Below, piece after piece: positions 47,303 to 58,744 of a stretch of 64,000 nucleotides of DNA; position 1 is the stretch's first letter; each line of letters starts with the position of its first letter. The position numbers and the translations under genes are program-made. The stretch is from Copromyces sp. CBS 386.78 (lineage: Eukaryota; Ascomycota; Sordariomycetes; Sordariales; Sordariaceae): positions 434,001 through 498,000 of the forward strand of contig MU839087.1 in NCBI GenBank assembly GCA_030685235.1. Direction: 5' to 3'. The notes beneath the pieces were generated by a model that had not been told where the DNA came from, searched no databases, and saw only the letters and a list, made by a program, of their open reading frames with translations.

Positions 47303-47403
47303 GCCCTTCGGGGCAATTTGGTCAATTTGAAACGATACAGAGAAGATTAGCATGGCCCCTGCACTAAGGATGACACGCTACTCAAAGAGACGCTACCAAT
47401 TTT
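47303..47403 (+). ncRNA. U6: U6 spliceosomal snRNA
   Basis: The sequence has the universal U6 core: a 5' GCCCTTCGGGGC hairpin, the ACAGAGA box that pairs with the 5' splice site (47337-47343), AGATTAGCATGGCCCCTGC with the AGC triad, and a GATGACACGC internal stem-loop. The 3' part is CGCTACCAAT followed by a T run. The core is continuous, without the intron found in some fungal U6 genes. It is a polymerase III transcript that forms the catalytic centre of the spliceosome with U2. The exact 5' end is assigned from the start of the hairpin. Confidence 0.96.
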
Positions 47404-47409
47404 TTTTTT
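47400..47409 (+). terminator. Pol III terminator of U6
   Basis: Ten consecutive T immediately after the U6 3' sequence, a standard RNA polymerase III terminator. Confidence 0.9.
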
Positions 47410-48394
47410 CACATTGCTCCTAGCCTGCGTGGTTGGGACATTGGGAAGAAAAGCCCTTTCTTGATTCATGGACGGTGGTGACGCGCTAGGACTGTGATGC
47501 TCGTTGGTGTCCATGATGTTTCGCTTGAAGCCGTCGTTGATGATGTGTTCGACCTCTGCTCGTGTGCATACCTCCCTCCACGGCGCTCACTTATTGCGAC
47601 GTGTCATTAGGTATTTGAATCGCATTTGTGCTGTTCCGTCGTTACCTGTTGTGAGCATCGTTTCTTCCAAAGTGATCGTACAGGACTGCCAATATGCCAT
47701 CCTCGCATGCCGTCCTCTTTTCTTGTCATCCCTATTGGGTGTCCTCGCTCCAGAGTCCAACCACGCCGTTGCATGTTTCGCATATTTTCCTATCGCCAGT
47801 TCATTCGATCTTCTGTTCCTCTTGCGAGCCCGATTGCCTTCAGTCTCTCGTACGCTGTCATACCGTCCTCGGGTGGGATGACAACTTCACAAAACAGAAC
47901 ATCACAGATCACAGAAACAGCGACTGGAATAAAAGTTTAAGAACTATATATGCTATTGGCTTTGTATCTATTACCATAGAATAACTACGTAAAGGATAAA
48001 GGACACGAATGGTCCTCGAAAGCAAGTAAAAACCTGCAACGATTCGATACCTCTGCAAATGATAAAGCACATGATTGAGATGTGCAAGTGATATGCTAAC
48101 AAGACAAATGTCCGCAAACATGGGTATCGTGTTCCGCAATCAAAGCCAGTCAAACAAAGGGAAGTAAATGAGAAGTTTTGAACTCCAAACGCCCTGATAA
48201 TGCTGTGAACTCTCCCTCAATCTTTCGGTGAGCCCTACGAAGCCTACCTTTCCTTCTCGGCCTTTTCCACTGGACTCGCGTAGTCCATCTTCCGGTTACC
48301 TCTGCCGCTCCCTGGGTTGCAAGACCACCTCATATCCGCTGCCAACAAGCGGTAACTTCTCCTCGACAAGGCGGGCGCTGAATAATGCCGATGT
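47410..48394. other. intergenic downstream of U6
   Basis: About 1 kb between U6 and the 3' end of the MFS gene. GTTCGACCTC at 47547-47556 resembles a degenerate Pol III B block 138 bp after the U6 terminator. Short frames are present on both strands but none could be supported. Confidence 0.4.
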
Positions 48395-50574
48395 CTAAGC
48401 CAACCCAGCCGTAGCACTCATCCGACTCAACCTGCGCTCCGACTTGGTGGTCCCAGTGGCAAGAGGATTGAGAGCAGGACTGACATTGAACTTAGCAAAC
48501 TCAGCCGCGTCACTCATCCGACTCATGCGGCTCACCCTCCGTTCGGCCTTCGTAGTCGCGCTGGCAGGAGGAGGACTGAGCATCGGGCTGGTGTTGTTGC
48601 CAATGGGAGTGTTGTCGTTGTTGAAATTATCGTTGAAACTGCTGGTGTCCGGTCCCTTCGCAGGTGTACGAGGTGTACCAGGCATTCTCTTGCGAAGCTT
48701 ATTCCTTGCCGCCTCCTTATCCGACGACATGCCAAACCAGTTCTTCTTCATGCTCGTCCTCCTAATATCCTTCCAGCCCAAGAAGAAGGCACTCACCACA
48801 GCGAGCACGCCAAACCCGGCCGCCATGTAGAACACGTTGTGGACACCCTCGAGGTAAGCGCGCATGACGTATTTCAACAAGTCTCCCATCTTAGCCAACT
48901 TCTCGCGGTCCTCCGCCTTGGAACTCAGACCGATGGTGCCGTTCCTGATCAGCGCCTCGACTTCCTCACGGGACATGATGTGCTCCAGGGCCATGGAGAT
49001 GGAGTGTGCAAAAATGTTGTTGGCGAAGGCGAGGACGAGGGCGGTACCGAGCATTTGGGTGAACATGAGCAGGGTGATGGCAATGGTGGTGTCGATCGGG
49101 TGCATGTTGGCTGTTTGGACGGCAATGGTGGGCATTTGTGTGCCGAAGCCGCGGCCGGCGCCGTTGATAAGTTGGTAGACTGCGACGATGCCGAAGTGGG
49201 TGCCGCTCTCGATCGTCGACATGAGGCCGCAGCTGACGGAGCAGAGGATGCCCGCGATGACGGCGTAGGGAATTATATAACCGGTTCTTTCGACTGCATG
49301 ATGGGGAAATTTGTTAGCGTTGCTGGTGCAGATGGGCGAAAGAGGCTGACTTACCTAGGAAACCTCCCGCGATGCCAAAGAAAAGCTGAGCGCCAAAGCC
49401 AGGCAGCAAATCAAGACCGCTGGTAGTGGGCGTCTTTCCTTGAATCGACTGAAAGAAGATTGGAAGAAAGAAAGACACGCAGTACACCGTTGTCATGATG
49501 AACCACTGGGTCAAGGCGCTGGCCCAAACGACTCTCTTGGTCATGGTACTGACTGGCAGCAGAGCGTTGTCGCCCTTTCTGTAGTTCCAATATCCCCAAA
49601 GGCCGAAGAGCAGAATAGAACCGAAAAGCGAGCCGAGAATTGCGCCACTACTCCAAGAGAAGGGGCCGCTAAGCTGAGCAGTTGTGAGAACCCAGACGAA
49701 CAGGAAGACGGCAGGAGCCAGGAGAGCAAAGCCAAGAAGGTCAAATTCGCGATGCAATCTCCTGACAACCTTCCACGGATGAGGCTTCTCGATCTGCTCC
49801 GGAACCTGCATGAACATGACGGGGAAGAACAAGACCATACCGACTTCGAGGTTGATCTTGAAGCAAGCGCGCCAGCCGTCCTTGGTGTGTTGTGTCAACA
49901 GTCCCCCAAAGAGCGGTCCGGCTCCAACACCCATCTGAGCAAAAGCGATAACGCAACCAATTACGGACGCACGGCGCTTAGGGGTGGTGATGGCAGTGAT
50001 AATCGTGAGGCCACCGTTCCAGATGCCGCCCGCTCCAAGACCCATAACGGCTCGGCCTGCAATGAGCGTACCCGAAGTATTGGCCACCCTGCAGATGTAG
50101 GATCCAACCATGAAGATGAGCAGGAAGAAGTTGAAGGTCCATTTGGTGCTGAAGCGGGTGTAGATCTTGCTGGTCAAAGGCAAGACGCAGGCGTTGGCGA
50201 GCTGAAAGGCAGTGGCGTACCAAGCGATATCGTTAATGTTGTGGAATTCGGCTGAGATGGTTGGAATCTTTTGTAGCGTTAGCGGTTGGTGTCTCTACAT
50301 GAAGCGCAGAGTGACTTACGGCGGTAGAGAGAATGGAAGTATCCAGGATCATCAGGAAAGCCGCAACCGTAACGCAAATAAGAGCCACCCAAAAGTTGAC
50401 GCGGGGTATCCATCTGACCAAAGTTGTCGAAGCCTGTGAGATAACGCTCATGCGATTGGCGTTGCGGGTGGGTTTGTCTTGAGGAGGACGCTCTTCAAAG
50501 GGGACGTCGACCAATTCCACCTCGTCCATCGATGAGGATTGCGCCGCTTTGGCTCGCGGCGTAAAGGGCGTCAT
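48395..50574 (-). CDS. MFS multidrug transporter, DHA14-type
   Basis: Exons are 50320-50574, 49355-50267 and 48395-49293, giving 688 aa. A cytosolic acidic N-terminus precedes the membrane part (WVALICVTVAAFLMILDTSI), which has the DHA-family motif C region LDTSI...TAIPTISAEF. Motif A/B-like segments follow (AGRAVMGLGAGGIWNGGLTI and RASVIGCVIAFAQMGVGAGP). About 14 membrane helices can be counted, as in fungal toxin- and drug-efflux pumps that exchange substrate for protons at the plasma membrane. The C-terminal ~100 residues are cytosolic, basic and Ser/Thr/Asn-rich. They include two similar short repeats ending in SERRLSRMS and AERRVSRMS, possible phosphorylation sites. No biosynthetic cluster surrounds it, so the substrate is unknown. 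Confidence 0.88.
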
Positions 50575-52962
50575 GGTGGGTTGTCGAATTGCATCCGGAT
50601 CCGGGGACAACACCGATTGCGCAAGCAAAATGAGCTAAAGCAAATGGTGTAAAAGCTGGAGGTTTCCGGATCCGCGACGATGGAAGTCGAAAAGAGAATT
50701 GAGAATGAGGGGCAGAAGGTCGGGCAGGTAGCTAACCCGGCAGCCCCATAACTACCCTTCACTTGATGAAGGTTGTGCCCATGGGGAAACTCCAGGCTCG
50801 TCGCCTCGTGGCCCAAGCCCTTACGCCCAGGTCCGCGAAGTAGTGGTTTGACATCCGGGTGGGCCACAATTGCCAGATAAGCCATCGCCAAAAGATTCAC
50901 ACCGTGACTGACGCACTTGGCGCCGTTTCACAATCCACATCGTTCTCGTGTGACAAAAATGCAATTTGATAAGGGATTCAAAACAACATGTGATCGCCGG
51001 AAGCCGTTAGGAAAAAGCATATCATCGGGGACATGAAATCTGACAATGGGAAGGCCGGGTTTCCGGACTTTCATGGACCGTTGAATCATATGCTCCATCG
51101 TGTTTGCTCTCCGCACCGTCCCCAGAGACAATCGCGGTTGCCTGAGCCGATCGATAAGGCATCGCTTGACACTGGGCGGAACGTGCGAGTCCCTCACTTG
51201 AACGCCCCGACGCTATGAGTTTCTCTCTGGCTCTCCATAGTTTCCATGCTTCGTCAAGAGACAATCAGAATTTTGCGTGGTCTCTCTTCGGGCTTCGGCG
51301 GACCAGTCGGGGATGTCATGATGTTCAGGACACCGCGCAGGCGAGGTTCGAGCAGACATGACGGGTATCGTGCCCAGAGTATCGCTCAGTTGTTGAGATA
51401 ACTTGATAGAATGAAGAAAGAAAAAGAAATTATAAATCACTCGAAGAAGCGATCACAAGGCATTCCGATTGCAGCGGACAGCTGAAGTCAATGGCATGGT
51501 GTTGATGTTCTGATGCGTGGAACGTCGTTGTTGACTGTGGAGTGTTGTTGAGGCTGATGGAGCTCCTGCCGTTGCAGCCATAGAAACCCTTGTCCATGTC
51601 ACCTACTCAATCCAGCCCCCACTCGGGTGGGGTCAATACATGGGTACAACGGGATGGCTTGTGCGTTGCGTTGCCGGCCGACAACATGGAATCGAGTCTT
51701 CCAAACAAATGCTCATGCCCGAACACATCACTGCAACTCCCATCAAACACTTTCGGCCTCCTTTGTCGCTAATGCCTTCGGCTTGTTTCCGGCACCACCT
51801 GCTCTATCCCTCCTTACGTGAGCTATGGAGTTTGCTAAATACTCGATGGAAATTGTTGCTTTCTGACAATCAGTTGTTTGCCAGGGCGAGATTACTCATC
51901 ACCATTCCAAGGTTCAAGACCGTCCTTATGTTGACTCTCGATGTCTCAAATCTTGAAAATGGGGATGAGTCCGGCCTGGCGCCACAACGGCGCCGTTCTT
52001 TCAGCTGGGCTCGTCATTGTTTAGCACATCCGCCTGCTCCCCAGTGACAATCGTGTTTGTCCAGAAGAAGGATGAGCAGAGATCAATGCCCCTAAAGAGC
52101 GCCATTACAAATATCGAGAGGAAAAGCCGGAAGGGGAGCCCGGACACCGACTGACCCTTGTCCGTGAAATGAAGTCGGCAACCGCAGGGGCGGATCGCGC
52201 TAGAACAGAAGGTGGACAAGTGCCGGTTGGCGTCTGGCGGCTGCTGTCAATTAGTGGCAGGTGCCCCTGAAGCAGTCGATCCCGGGAACGTTATTGGAGC
52301 GCACAACCTGTGAAGGCCCGGAACCTCTCTGGCCAGCCAGCGGGCATGGTCAATTTCCCGTTTGGTCCACTTTACTATCCATTTCCATGTCATTGACCAG
52401 CATTTGGCTTCTTCAGCTTTATTACTTCCGTCGTGTGGTTTGTCACCTCATTTCACGGGGCGGGAAAAAGAAGGGGAAGAGGGAAAAGGGAAAAGGAAGG
52501 CGGCAACCGATTCACGATATCGAGTCCTCCGGTCCCGGCCCTAGCACCATCTCTAGGTATCCCCATCCCGATCTCCTATTCTCCAGACTCAACCTTCTCC
52601 TTCCTCCCTTACTTACAGGCATCTGGCATCGACACTGCCATTTACCAAGTATTGTTTACTCGCCACCTTCGTTTTGCGACCTCAACTTACCTACTTATTG
52701 CTATTTTTGCTTAAACACCCCCGAACCACATCGAAGCTCCCCACCATCTGCACAACATCTTGCATCCGCCCTGGCATGCCGAATCAGTTGCGACTGCATG
52801 AATCCGCTCCACCCAAACGCCAGGAACCTTTCTCATTAACAACCTGAAGCACGACCTTATGCGCTAGGATTTCGTACTCGGCACAGGACAGCTGTTTGCT
52901 CGTCCACTTCCTCGAACCAAAACTTGCACACCATCGAGTCCGGCCAGTGATACATCGTCAAG
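50575..52962. other. intergenic, divergent promoters
   Basis: About 2.4 kb between the MFS gene and the LRR gene. The right part (52540-52960) is pyrimidine-rich leader sequence. No supported gene, RNA or repeat was seen. Confidence 0.45.
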
Positions 52963-55900
52963 ATGGAGAACAACTCGCAAGCCCCCAGCTCTCACCCCAG
53001 ACCTAGCGGTCTTCCTCGGCCGTCGAGACTCCCGGTTCCCGGCCAGTCCAGGCTACCCGTTCCACGATCGACTTCGCTCCGAGCACCGCCATCCCGGGAA
53101 TCCCTGCCCGCCGACTCTGGCCACACCGGATCCTCCTTGCAGAGCCCGAGACTTCGATCAACCACTTCCCGTGACCAATTGGCTTCTGGCACGGCGTCAA
53201 GGAGGCCCCAGTCCATGCTAATTGCAACTTCGAGGGTTGTTTCGTCTCCCCATGCCAACTGTGCCCGCGCTGCTTCACGCCAGGGACAGTCCCAAGTACC
53301 TGCGAGTACCGCCAGAACGACATCTCGACACAGCACCTACATCTCCCCATCCTCGTCAAGAACCTCCGTGTTGGGATCTTCCATTGCCACTTCTAGGACC
53401 GGCCAGACACCACGCACGCTAGCACCTAAACGGCAACCTTCCTATCAGGCTTTTTCAGCCTCCACGAGCAGCCATGCGTTGCACGATACAGAGTCGATAG
53501 CCTCCGATGACAGCCCGACTTCTGCAGTCAGGCCAAACTCGACGTTAATAGAGAGAACGATCGAGACCTTGTCTCAGTTGCCCTCTTCGCCATCGGTGAG
53601 AGGGAAATCGGCTGCCTCTTTCTATAGCGACGGGATACCTAAGGGAAGAACTTCGTCAAGACCCACAAGTAGGCTTTCTCGACCTGGATCGAGTCATCAG
53701 TCGCATGAGTCCATTGGTGCTTCATCCAACCACGGGAGCCGGCCTGGCTCAAGGCTGGATAACGAGGAGGACGGCTCCAGCTTCCTCGGAACATACGGGT
53801 CTTTGAGGCCACAACAGAGCGTCCAATCATTCAACGCGCCAGCGGCAAAGAAATCCATCACACGGACGTCCCGAATGTCTCTGTACGGGGATCTACCGTC
53901 TCCTGTCACCAATAACCACAGCCCCAAGACCCCGAGCCCAGAGAAGCCGAAAACCGCAGCACCGCGCGCCCTTGCTAAGCAAACATCTGTCTACGGCCTT
54001 TCGAAGAAACCATCTGTGTCCAATCTCGACAAGGGAACGCCAGGAGCGGCCCTTCGAAAGGTATCTATGGCGTCGCAAAGGTCAGCAGCGACATCTGTTG
54101 AAGGGAGTGTGTCAGCATCATCTGGAAGCACAGCAACCTCTGCCGATACGACTGAGACGTCCCCAGCGCAAGCCTACCGGAAGGCCTCATCCACATTGCG
54201 TGAACAGATCGCAAAGGCGAAGGCTGCGGCCAAGAAAGCTGCAGTACAGCCGGTATCCGAGTCTGCTCCTGCCCTCGGGAAGAAGTCATCTGGCTTCGGA
54301 TCTTTTGGTGACGATTTGAGCTTTGCTTCGCATAATGATCCTTTCAACCAGCACAGAGATGGCCAGTCACAGGCCAAGATTCTACAAGCACGTTTTGCTA
54401 CTGCTAGGACTAGCGGCCGGCTCAACATTGCTGCGATGGGTCTCAAAGAGATCCCGATCGAGGTTCTGAAGATGTATAATCTTGAGGCTATTGGCGCCAC
54501 TGGAGGCGCTTGGGCCGAGTGTGTCGACCTGACGAGATTCGTGGCTGCCGATAACGAGCTTGAGATGATTAGCGATACAATTTTCCCTGATGTTGATCCA
54601 CAGGAGATGGTGGATGATGAGGACAGCGAGGGCAACATCTTTGCAGGACTCGAGACTTTAGACCTGCATGGAAACATATTGGTGACTCTTCCAGTGGGTT
54701 TGAGGCAACTTCGTCTGTTGACCTCCCTAAATCTGGTACGTGCTTGGACTACCCTACTGTGTCGGCTAGTTACTAACCGTCCACTAGTCCTCGAACAGGC
54801 TGGCAAACAGCTGCTTGGAGGTGTTGTCACAGATTACCTCTCTCCGAGATCTGAAGCTCGGTGGCAACCTCCTGTATGGTGAACTCGACCCTTGCTTTGC
54901 GAACTTGGAGAATCTTGAGATCCTGGACTTGCACGGCAACAACCTCTCTTCGCTCCCTTCCAACTTTGGCAACCTCTCTCGCCTCCGCGTTCTGAATGTT
55001 AGCGAAAACGCCTTCGAGTCTTTGCCCTTTGCTACCTTGGCGAAGATGCCGTTGACCGAGATCAACGCGCGCAAGAACCAGATCAGCGGTACATTGATCG
55101 ATGATTTGGTCGATTCTCTCCCGTTCCTACAGACATTGGACGTCTCGTCCAACCAGCTCATCCATCTTTGCTCCCCAGCCAAGACCGTCACCATGCCTGC
55201 TCTCCTCCAGATTTGCCTCTCCATGAACCGCCTACAGGATCTGCCCGACATCGGAAGCTGGGCTAGGCTGCATACGATTGCCGCCGATGAGAATAATATC
55301 AATGCCGTTCCGGAGGGGTTTACTCAACTACAGAACCTGAAGTCCGTCGATTTCTCGAGCAACGACATCCGCGTTATCCCTAATGAGGTAGGACGGATGG
55401 AGAACTTGACGATGCTGCGACTTAGCGGTAACCCTCTCCGAGAGAAGAAGTTTAGCACGATTAGCACGGATGAGATGAAGGGCATTCTGGCTCTTCGACT
55501 TGAACCGCCTGAGGACACTTCTGTACCCGAGGTGGATGTTGTCAGTTCTGTTGTACCTGAGGTCGAGGTGGTCAGCCCCAGCGATGCCGGCCTGGAAGGT
55601 CCTGATCCTAAGGAACTTTCCGTGGAAACCACTGAGGCATTTCCCAAGGCTAACACAGTTCCGGTTGATGACGCTCCTGAGCAAGAAGAGCCTACTGTTA
55701 CAAATAATGTGTCCGAACACAACCAGCTTAGTGCTGAGAGTGACGATATCGACGACAGTCGATCTGATATGGACCAGTTCGCAACACCTCCGACCTCTGC
55801 TCGGGCCTCTCCCGTCCACTCCCGCTCCCAAACGCTAACGGAGGAGATCTGGCCCGTTAAGTCCGGCGGAGTCCTCGACCGTTCTGGCACTCAGTCCTCC

Positions 55901-56572
55901 TCGCTTCATCCCGTCATTTCCTCCAAGGTCGCTGCTGAACACAAAGTTTTCGAAATCCAGCTTCACCACAACCTCTTCACCGCGTTCCCTGAATCGCTCT
56001 CTTTCTTCGCCGCTACTCTGACTGCCTTGAACTTGTCACACAACGAGCTCGTAGCTGAGAAATACCTCGGAGGACCAAGCGGCAACGATCACCTCGAACT
56101 CCCCGCCCTCAAGGAACTCAACCTCAACCACAACCACATCACCAGCCTGGAGCCCTTACTTGCTCACCTGCGTGCCCCGAATTTGCAAAAGCTCGACGTC
56201 AGCTTCAACCACATCTCCGCTCTGCCCGCCGGCACCGCTCTCCGCGACGCGTTCCCGAACCTCACTGTCCTCACCATCTCCGACAACCACTTATCCGAGT
56301 TGGACCCGGAGTCGATCAGGGGTATGCATGTGGTGGACGCGGCCAATAACGATATCGCGCACCTGAACCCTCGTATTGGACTCCTGGGCGGAAGTGGTGG
56401 GTTGGAGAGGCTGGATGTTAGTGGCAACCGGTTCCGCGTGCCCAGGTGGAGCGTGCTGGAACGCGGAACGGAGGCTACGCTTAGGTGGTTGAGGGGAAGA
56501 GTGCCGGTTGCGGAAAAGGCGGCGTGGAAGGGGAAGGAAGGCGGTGATGATTCGGATTCGGATTTGGATTGA
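52963..56572 (+). CDS. leucine-rich-repeat protein, LRRC40-like
   Basis: Exons are 52963-54735 and 54788-56572 (GTACGT donor, CTAAC branch, CTAG acceptor), giving 1185 aa. Residues 1-475 are disordered and rich in Ser, Arg, Pro and Thr with many SxxS/SRP-type stretches. From about 478 (SGRLNIAAMGLKEIPIEVL) an LRR array runs to about residue 810 with typical LxxLxLxxN units (LETLDLHGNILVTLPVGL, LEILDLHGNNLSSLPSNF). An acidic Val/Glu/Asp-rich linker (about 820-960) separates it from a second LRR block (about 970-1150; LKELNLNHNHITSLEPLL), and the tail is acidic. The start of the LRR part and the repeat style resemble animal LRRC40. LRR arrays are protein-binding surfaces; no partner can be inferred. 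The intron falls inside one LRR. Confidence 0.88.
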
Positions 56573-57459
56573 GTGGTGGGCTGATGGGAAACAGTGCATT
56601 GCATATTTAGAGGCACTCGAGGTATTGGAAGCAACATATGATATACGATAATGGTATACATGGGATGGGATGGGCAGGAAAAGATGCCATTATGATTGGG
56701 ATATGGTTGTATTATTACTATACACTTGACTGTACATATACCATACCATATGTTAAAGATTACTTAATGTTATTAATGGGAGGATGAAGGGTAATGGGTA
56801 GCCTGATGAGGCGTGTACATAGTTCACCATTTGTTATAATGGCTATTGTTAATTCTAATCGCTCGCCTTTTATATCAGCCAATGCATTCCGTGTGGTATC
56901 TTCATTTGTGGTACTGACGCGTGAGTGTCTCGGAGCTTCGAAAGATGGCTTCCATGAGGAGGACTCAGGGGTAATATGGGGACACGCACAACCCTAACCC
57001 AGAACCCTCCCACATCCTTCTGAAAGGGCCACGCTTTCCAGCGACCCAAAGACAGGGGGTTCAATCAACGCGCCCAGCGCCAACCGCACCATCCACCAGC
57101 GCGCATCATTACACCACCAGGCTCGAGCTCCCACTGCAATCACAAAGTGTCCCCATCCCATCCATCGCTCGTTTCCATTCATTCCTCTCCGTCATTGCGA
57201 CTTTTGAATTCCATCACCAACCGCGACAACTGTACGTTTCCTCGAAACTCGTCTCACGATACCTGACCGAGAGTGGCATGTTGAATTGACTTGCTAACTA
57301 AATATCGTCCTTGTGGTAGACTCTCCTTTTTCGAAATTCCAACAGTCGATCGGTAACCTCACAGTCTCATCTCCAACGAACAACACCAAGACACAACAGA
57401 ACCAGAACGCGAATCACAGAACCCGAATACAGACGGACGAAACAAATACGACAGACGCC
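56573..57459. other. intergenic, DPM3 promoter
   Basis: About 890 bp between the LRR gene and DPM3. AT-richer spacer lies at 56640-56790 and the DPM3 5' UTR at the right end; the TAG at 57317-57319 may be a 5' UTR intron acceptor. No other gene was seen. Confidence 0.45.
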
Positions 57460-58258
57460 ATGACCCGCGCTCAGCAGACTATCTCTATTGCACTCCTTGT
57501 GAGCTCGGTACGTTTTTCGAGAGTTATCTTTCCGACCGACGACGACGACGACGACGACGACGAAGCACGATGGCGGCGACGGTACATGGGTGATTGCGGA
57601 GATGAGGATACAACGGCACGATGGCAGAAATGGCAATTCTCCCGGCTGGCACACGGCAGCAGGGGAAGCAGTGGTACTAGCGACAAACACGCTGGTCTCA
57701 TCCTGCATCGATTGCTCTAGCTCTATGCTTTCTCGGCCTCTGGCTCTCTACCTCTGCCTTGCGCCTCCTCCTGCCATATCGTCATCTACCGCGCCTACGC
57801 CGTCGCCCACGTCCCTCCCGTATCTCGAATCACTCGAGCTAACCAATCAATCAATCGACCAATTGAATGATCAAACCGCTAACCTTTTCTCTCTCCCAAC
57901 ATCAGCTCTACCTCTCCCTCTACCTCGAGTTGATTCCTCTTCCTACTCTTATCCAGACGGCAATTGTGCCTGTGGTATGTTTCTTCCATCCTTTTCAGCC
58001 CAGCAACCCACCCAATCCTCTCCAAAACACCCGACCAACCGACCGGTCCTGGTTTACTATACGGTGGTATTAAATGCTAACTATAACGAAAAACAGCTTC
58101 CCTTCTGGGCCCTCGTCTCCTTCGGCGCCTGGGTCCTCTTCCGCCTCGGCTGGGGCATGCTCACCTTCCACGACACGCCCGAGGCGTACAAGGAGCTGAT
58201 GGAGGAGGTCAAGATCGCGCAGGCGGATTTGCGGGCTAAGGGCGTTAATGTTGATTAA
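57460..58258 (+). CDS. dpm3: dolichol-phosphate mannosyltransferase subunit 3 (DPM3)
   Basis: Three exons, 57460-57507, 57906-57974 and 58097-58258, give 92 aa, the usual size for DPM3. Exon 1 plus 2 encode the first membrane helix (ISIALLVSS joined to LYLSLYLELIP). After TLIQTAIVPV comes the second helix (LPFWALVSFGAWVLFRLGWG), then TFHDTPEAYKELMEEVKIAQ and a short charged end. DPM3 anchors the catalytic DPM1 subunit in the ER membrane for synthesis of dolichol-phosphate-mannose, the donor for N-glycans, O-mannosylation and GPI anchors. The 398-nt first intron is long for this genome and holds a GAC trinucleotide repeat. A longer open frame overlapping exons 2-3 is read-through of introns. 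Confidence 0.92.
57535..57563. repeat. (GAC)n microsatellite
   Basis: About nine tandem GAC units inside DPM3 intron 1. Likely length-polymorphic between strains. Confidence 0.9.
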
Positions 58259-58744
58259 GCGGCGTTGCCCGAGGGAGCCCTGTGGCAGCCATGGAAACTA
58301 TGAAGAAAAGCTTATAGAGTGTAATGAACGGGGGGATGTTACGGGGCATGTGAGTGAGGTAGTGTCATAAAACAAGATAATGAGATTGAAGCAGTTGCGG
58401 GAGATGAGAGATGTGTGGTAGTGGTGGTTTATAAGTGGTATTTGCGCCTCTGAGCACGTCATGGGCGTTCGAAGAGGTTATGTTACGTACAAGTATGATG
58501 TTCCTTGACCCCGACGCGCCTCGCCAGAGGGCGCTTCTAGCCCCCTAGCCCAAGTAACATGCTCCCACTATCAATACAAATGTCCCCAGCCTGAATATGC
58601 AACTCCCAGCCAGTAATGCCATGCTCTATCAACATTCCTTTCAGGTATGGCAGGGCAGGTATACAAAACAACTACTCATACTGGCTCAACTGGTATTCTC
58701 AAACAAGCCCTCAACACCAAACAAGGGGTATCGTATCGTCCACA
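58259..58744. other. convergent 3' UTR region
   Basis: About 490 bp between the convergent DPM3 and RWD-protein genes. Nothing further was seen. Confidence 0.5.

Noticed and set aside
47504..47881. 125-codon + strand frame and a peptide-like - strand stretch next to U6
   Set aside because: Neither has a start, splice or family signature. The - strand stretch runs straight into U6 antisense, so the open reading is probably chance.
57590..58258. 222-codon frame as the start of DPM3
   Set aside because: It reads through two introns with clear GTACGT/CATCAG and GTATGT/AACAG borders. The three-exon 92-residue product matches DPM3 from its first residue.
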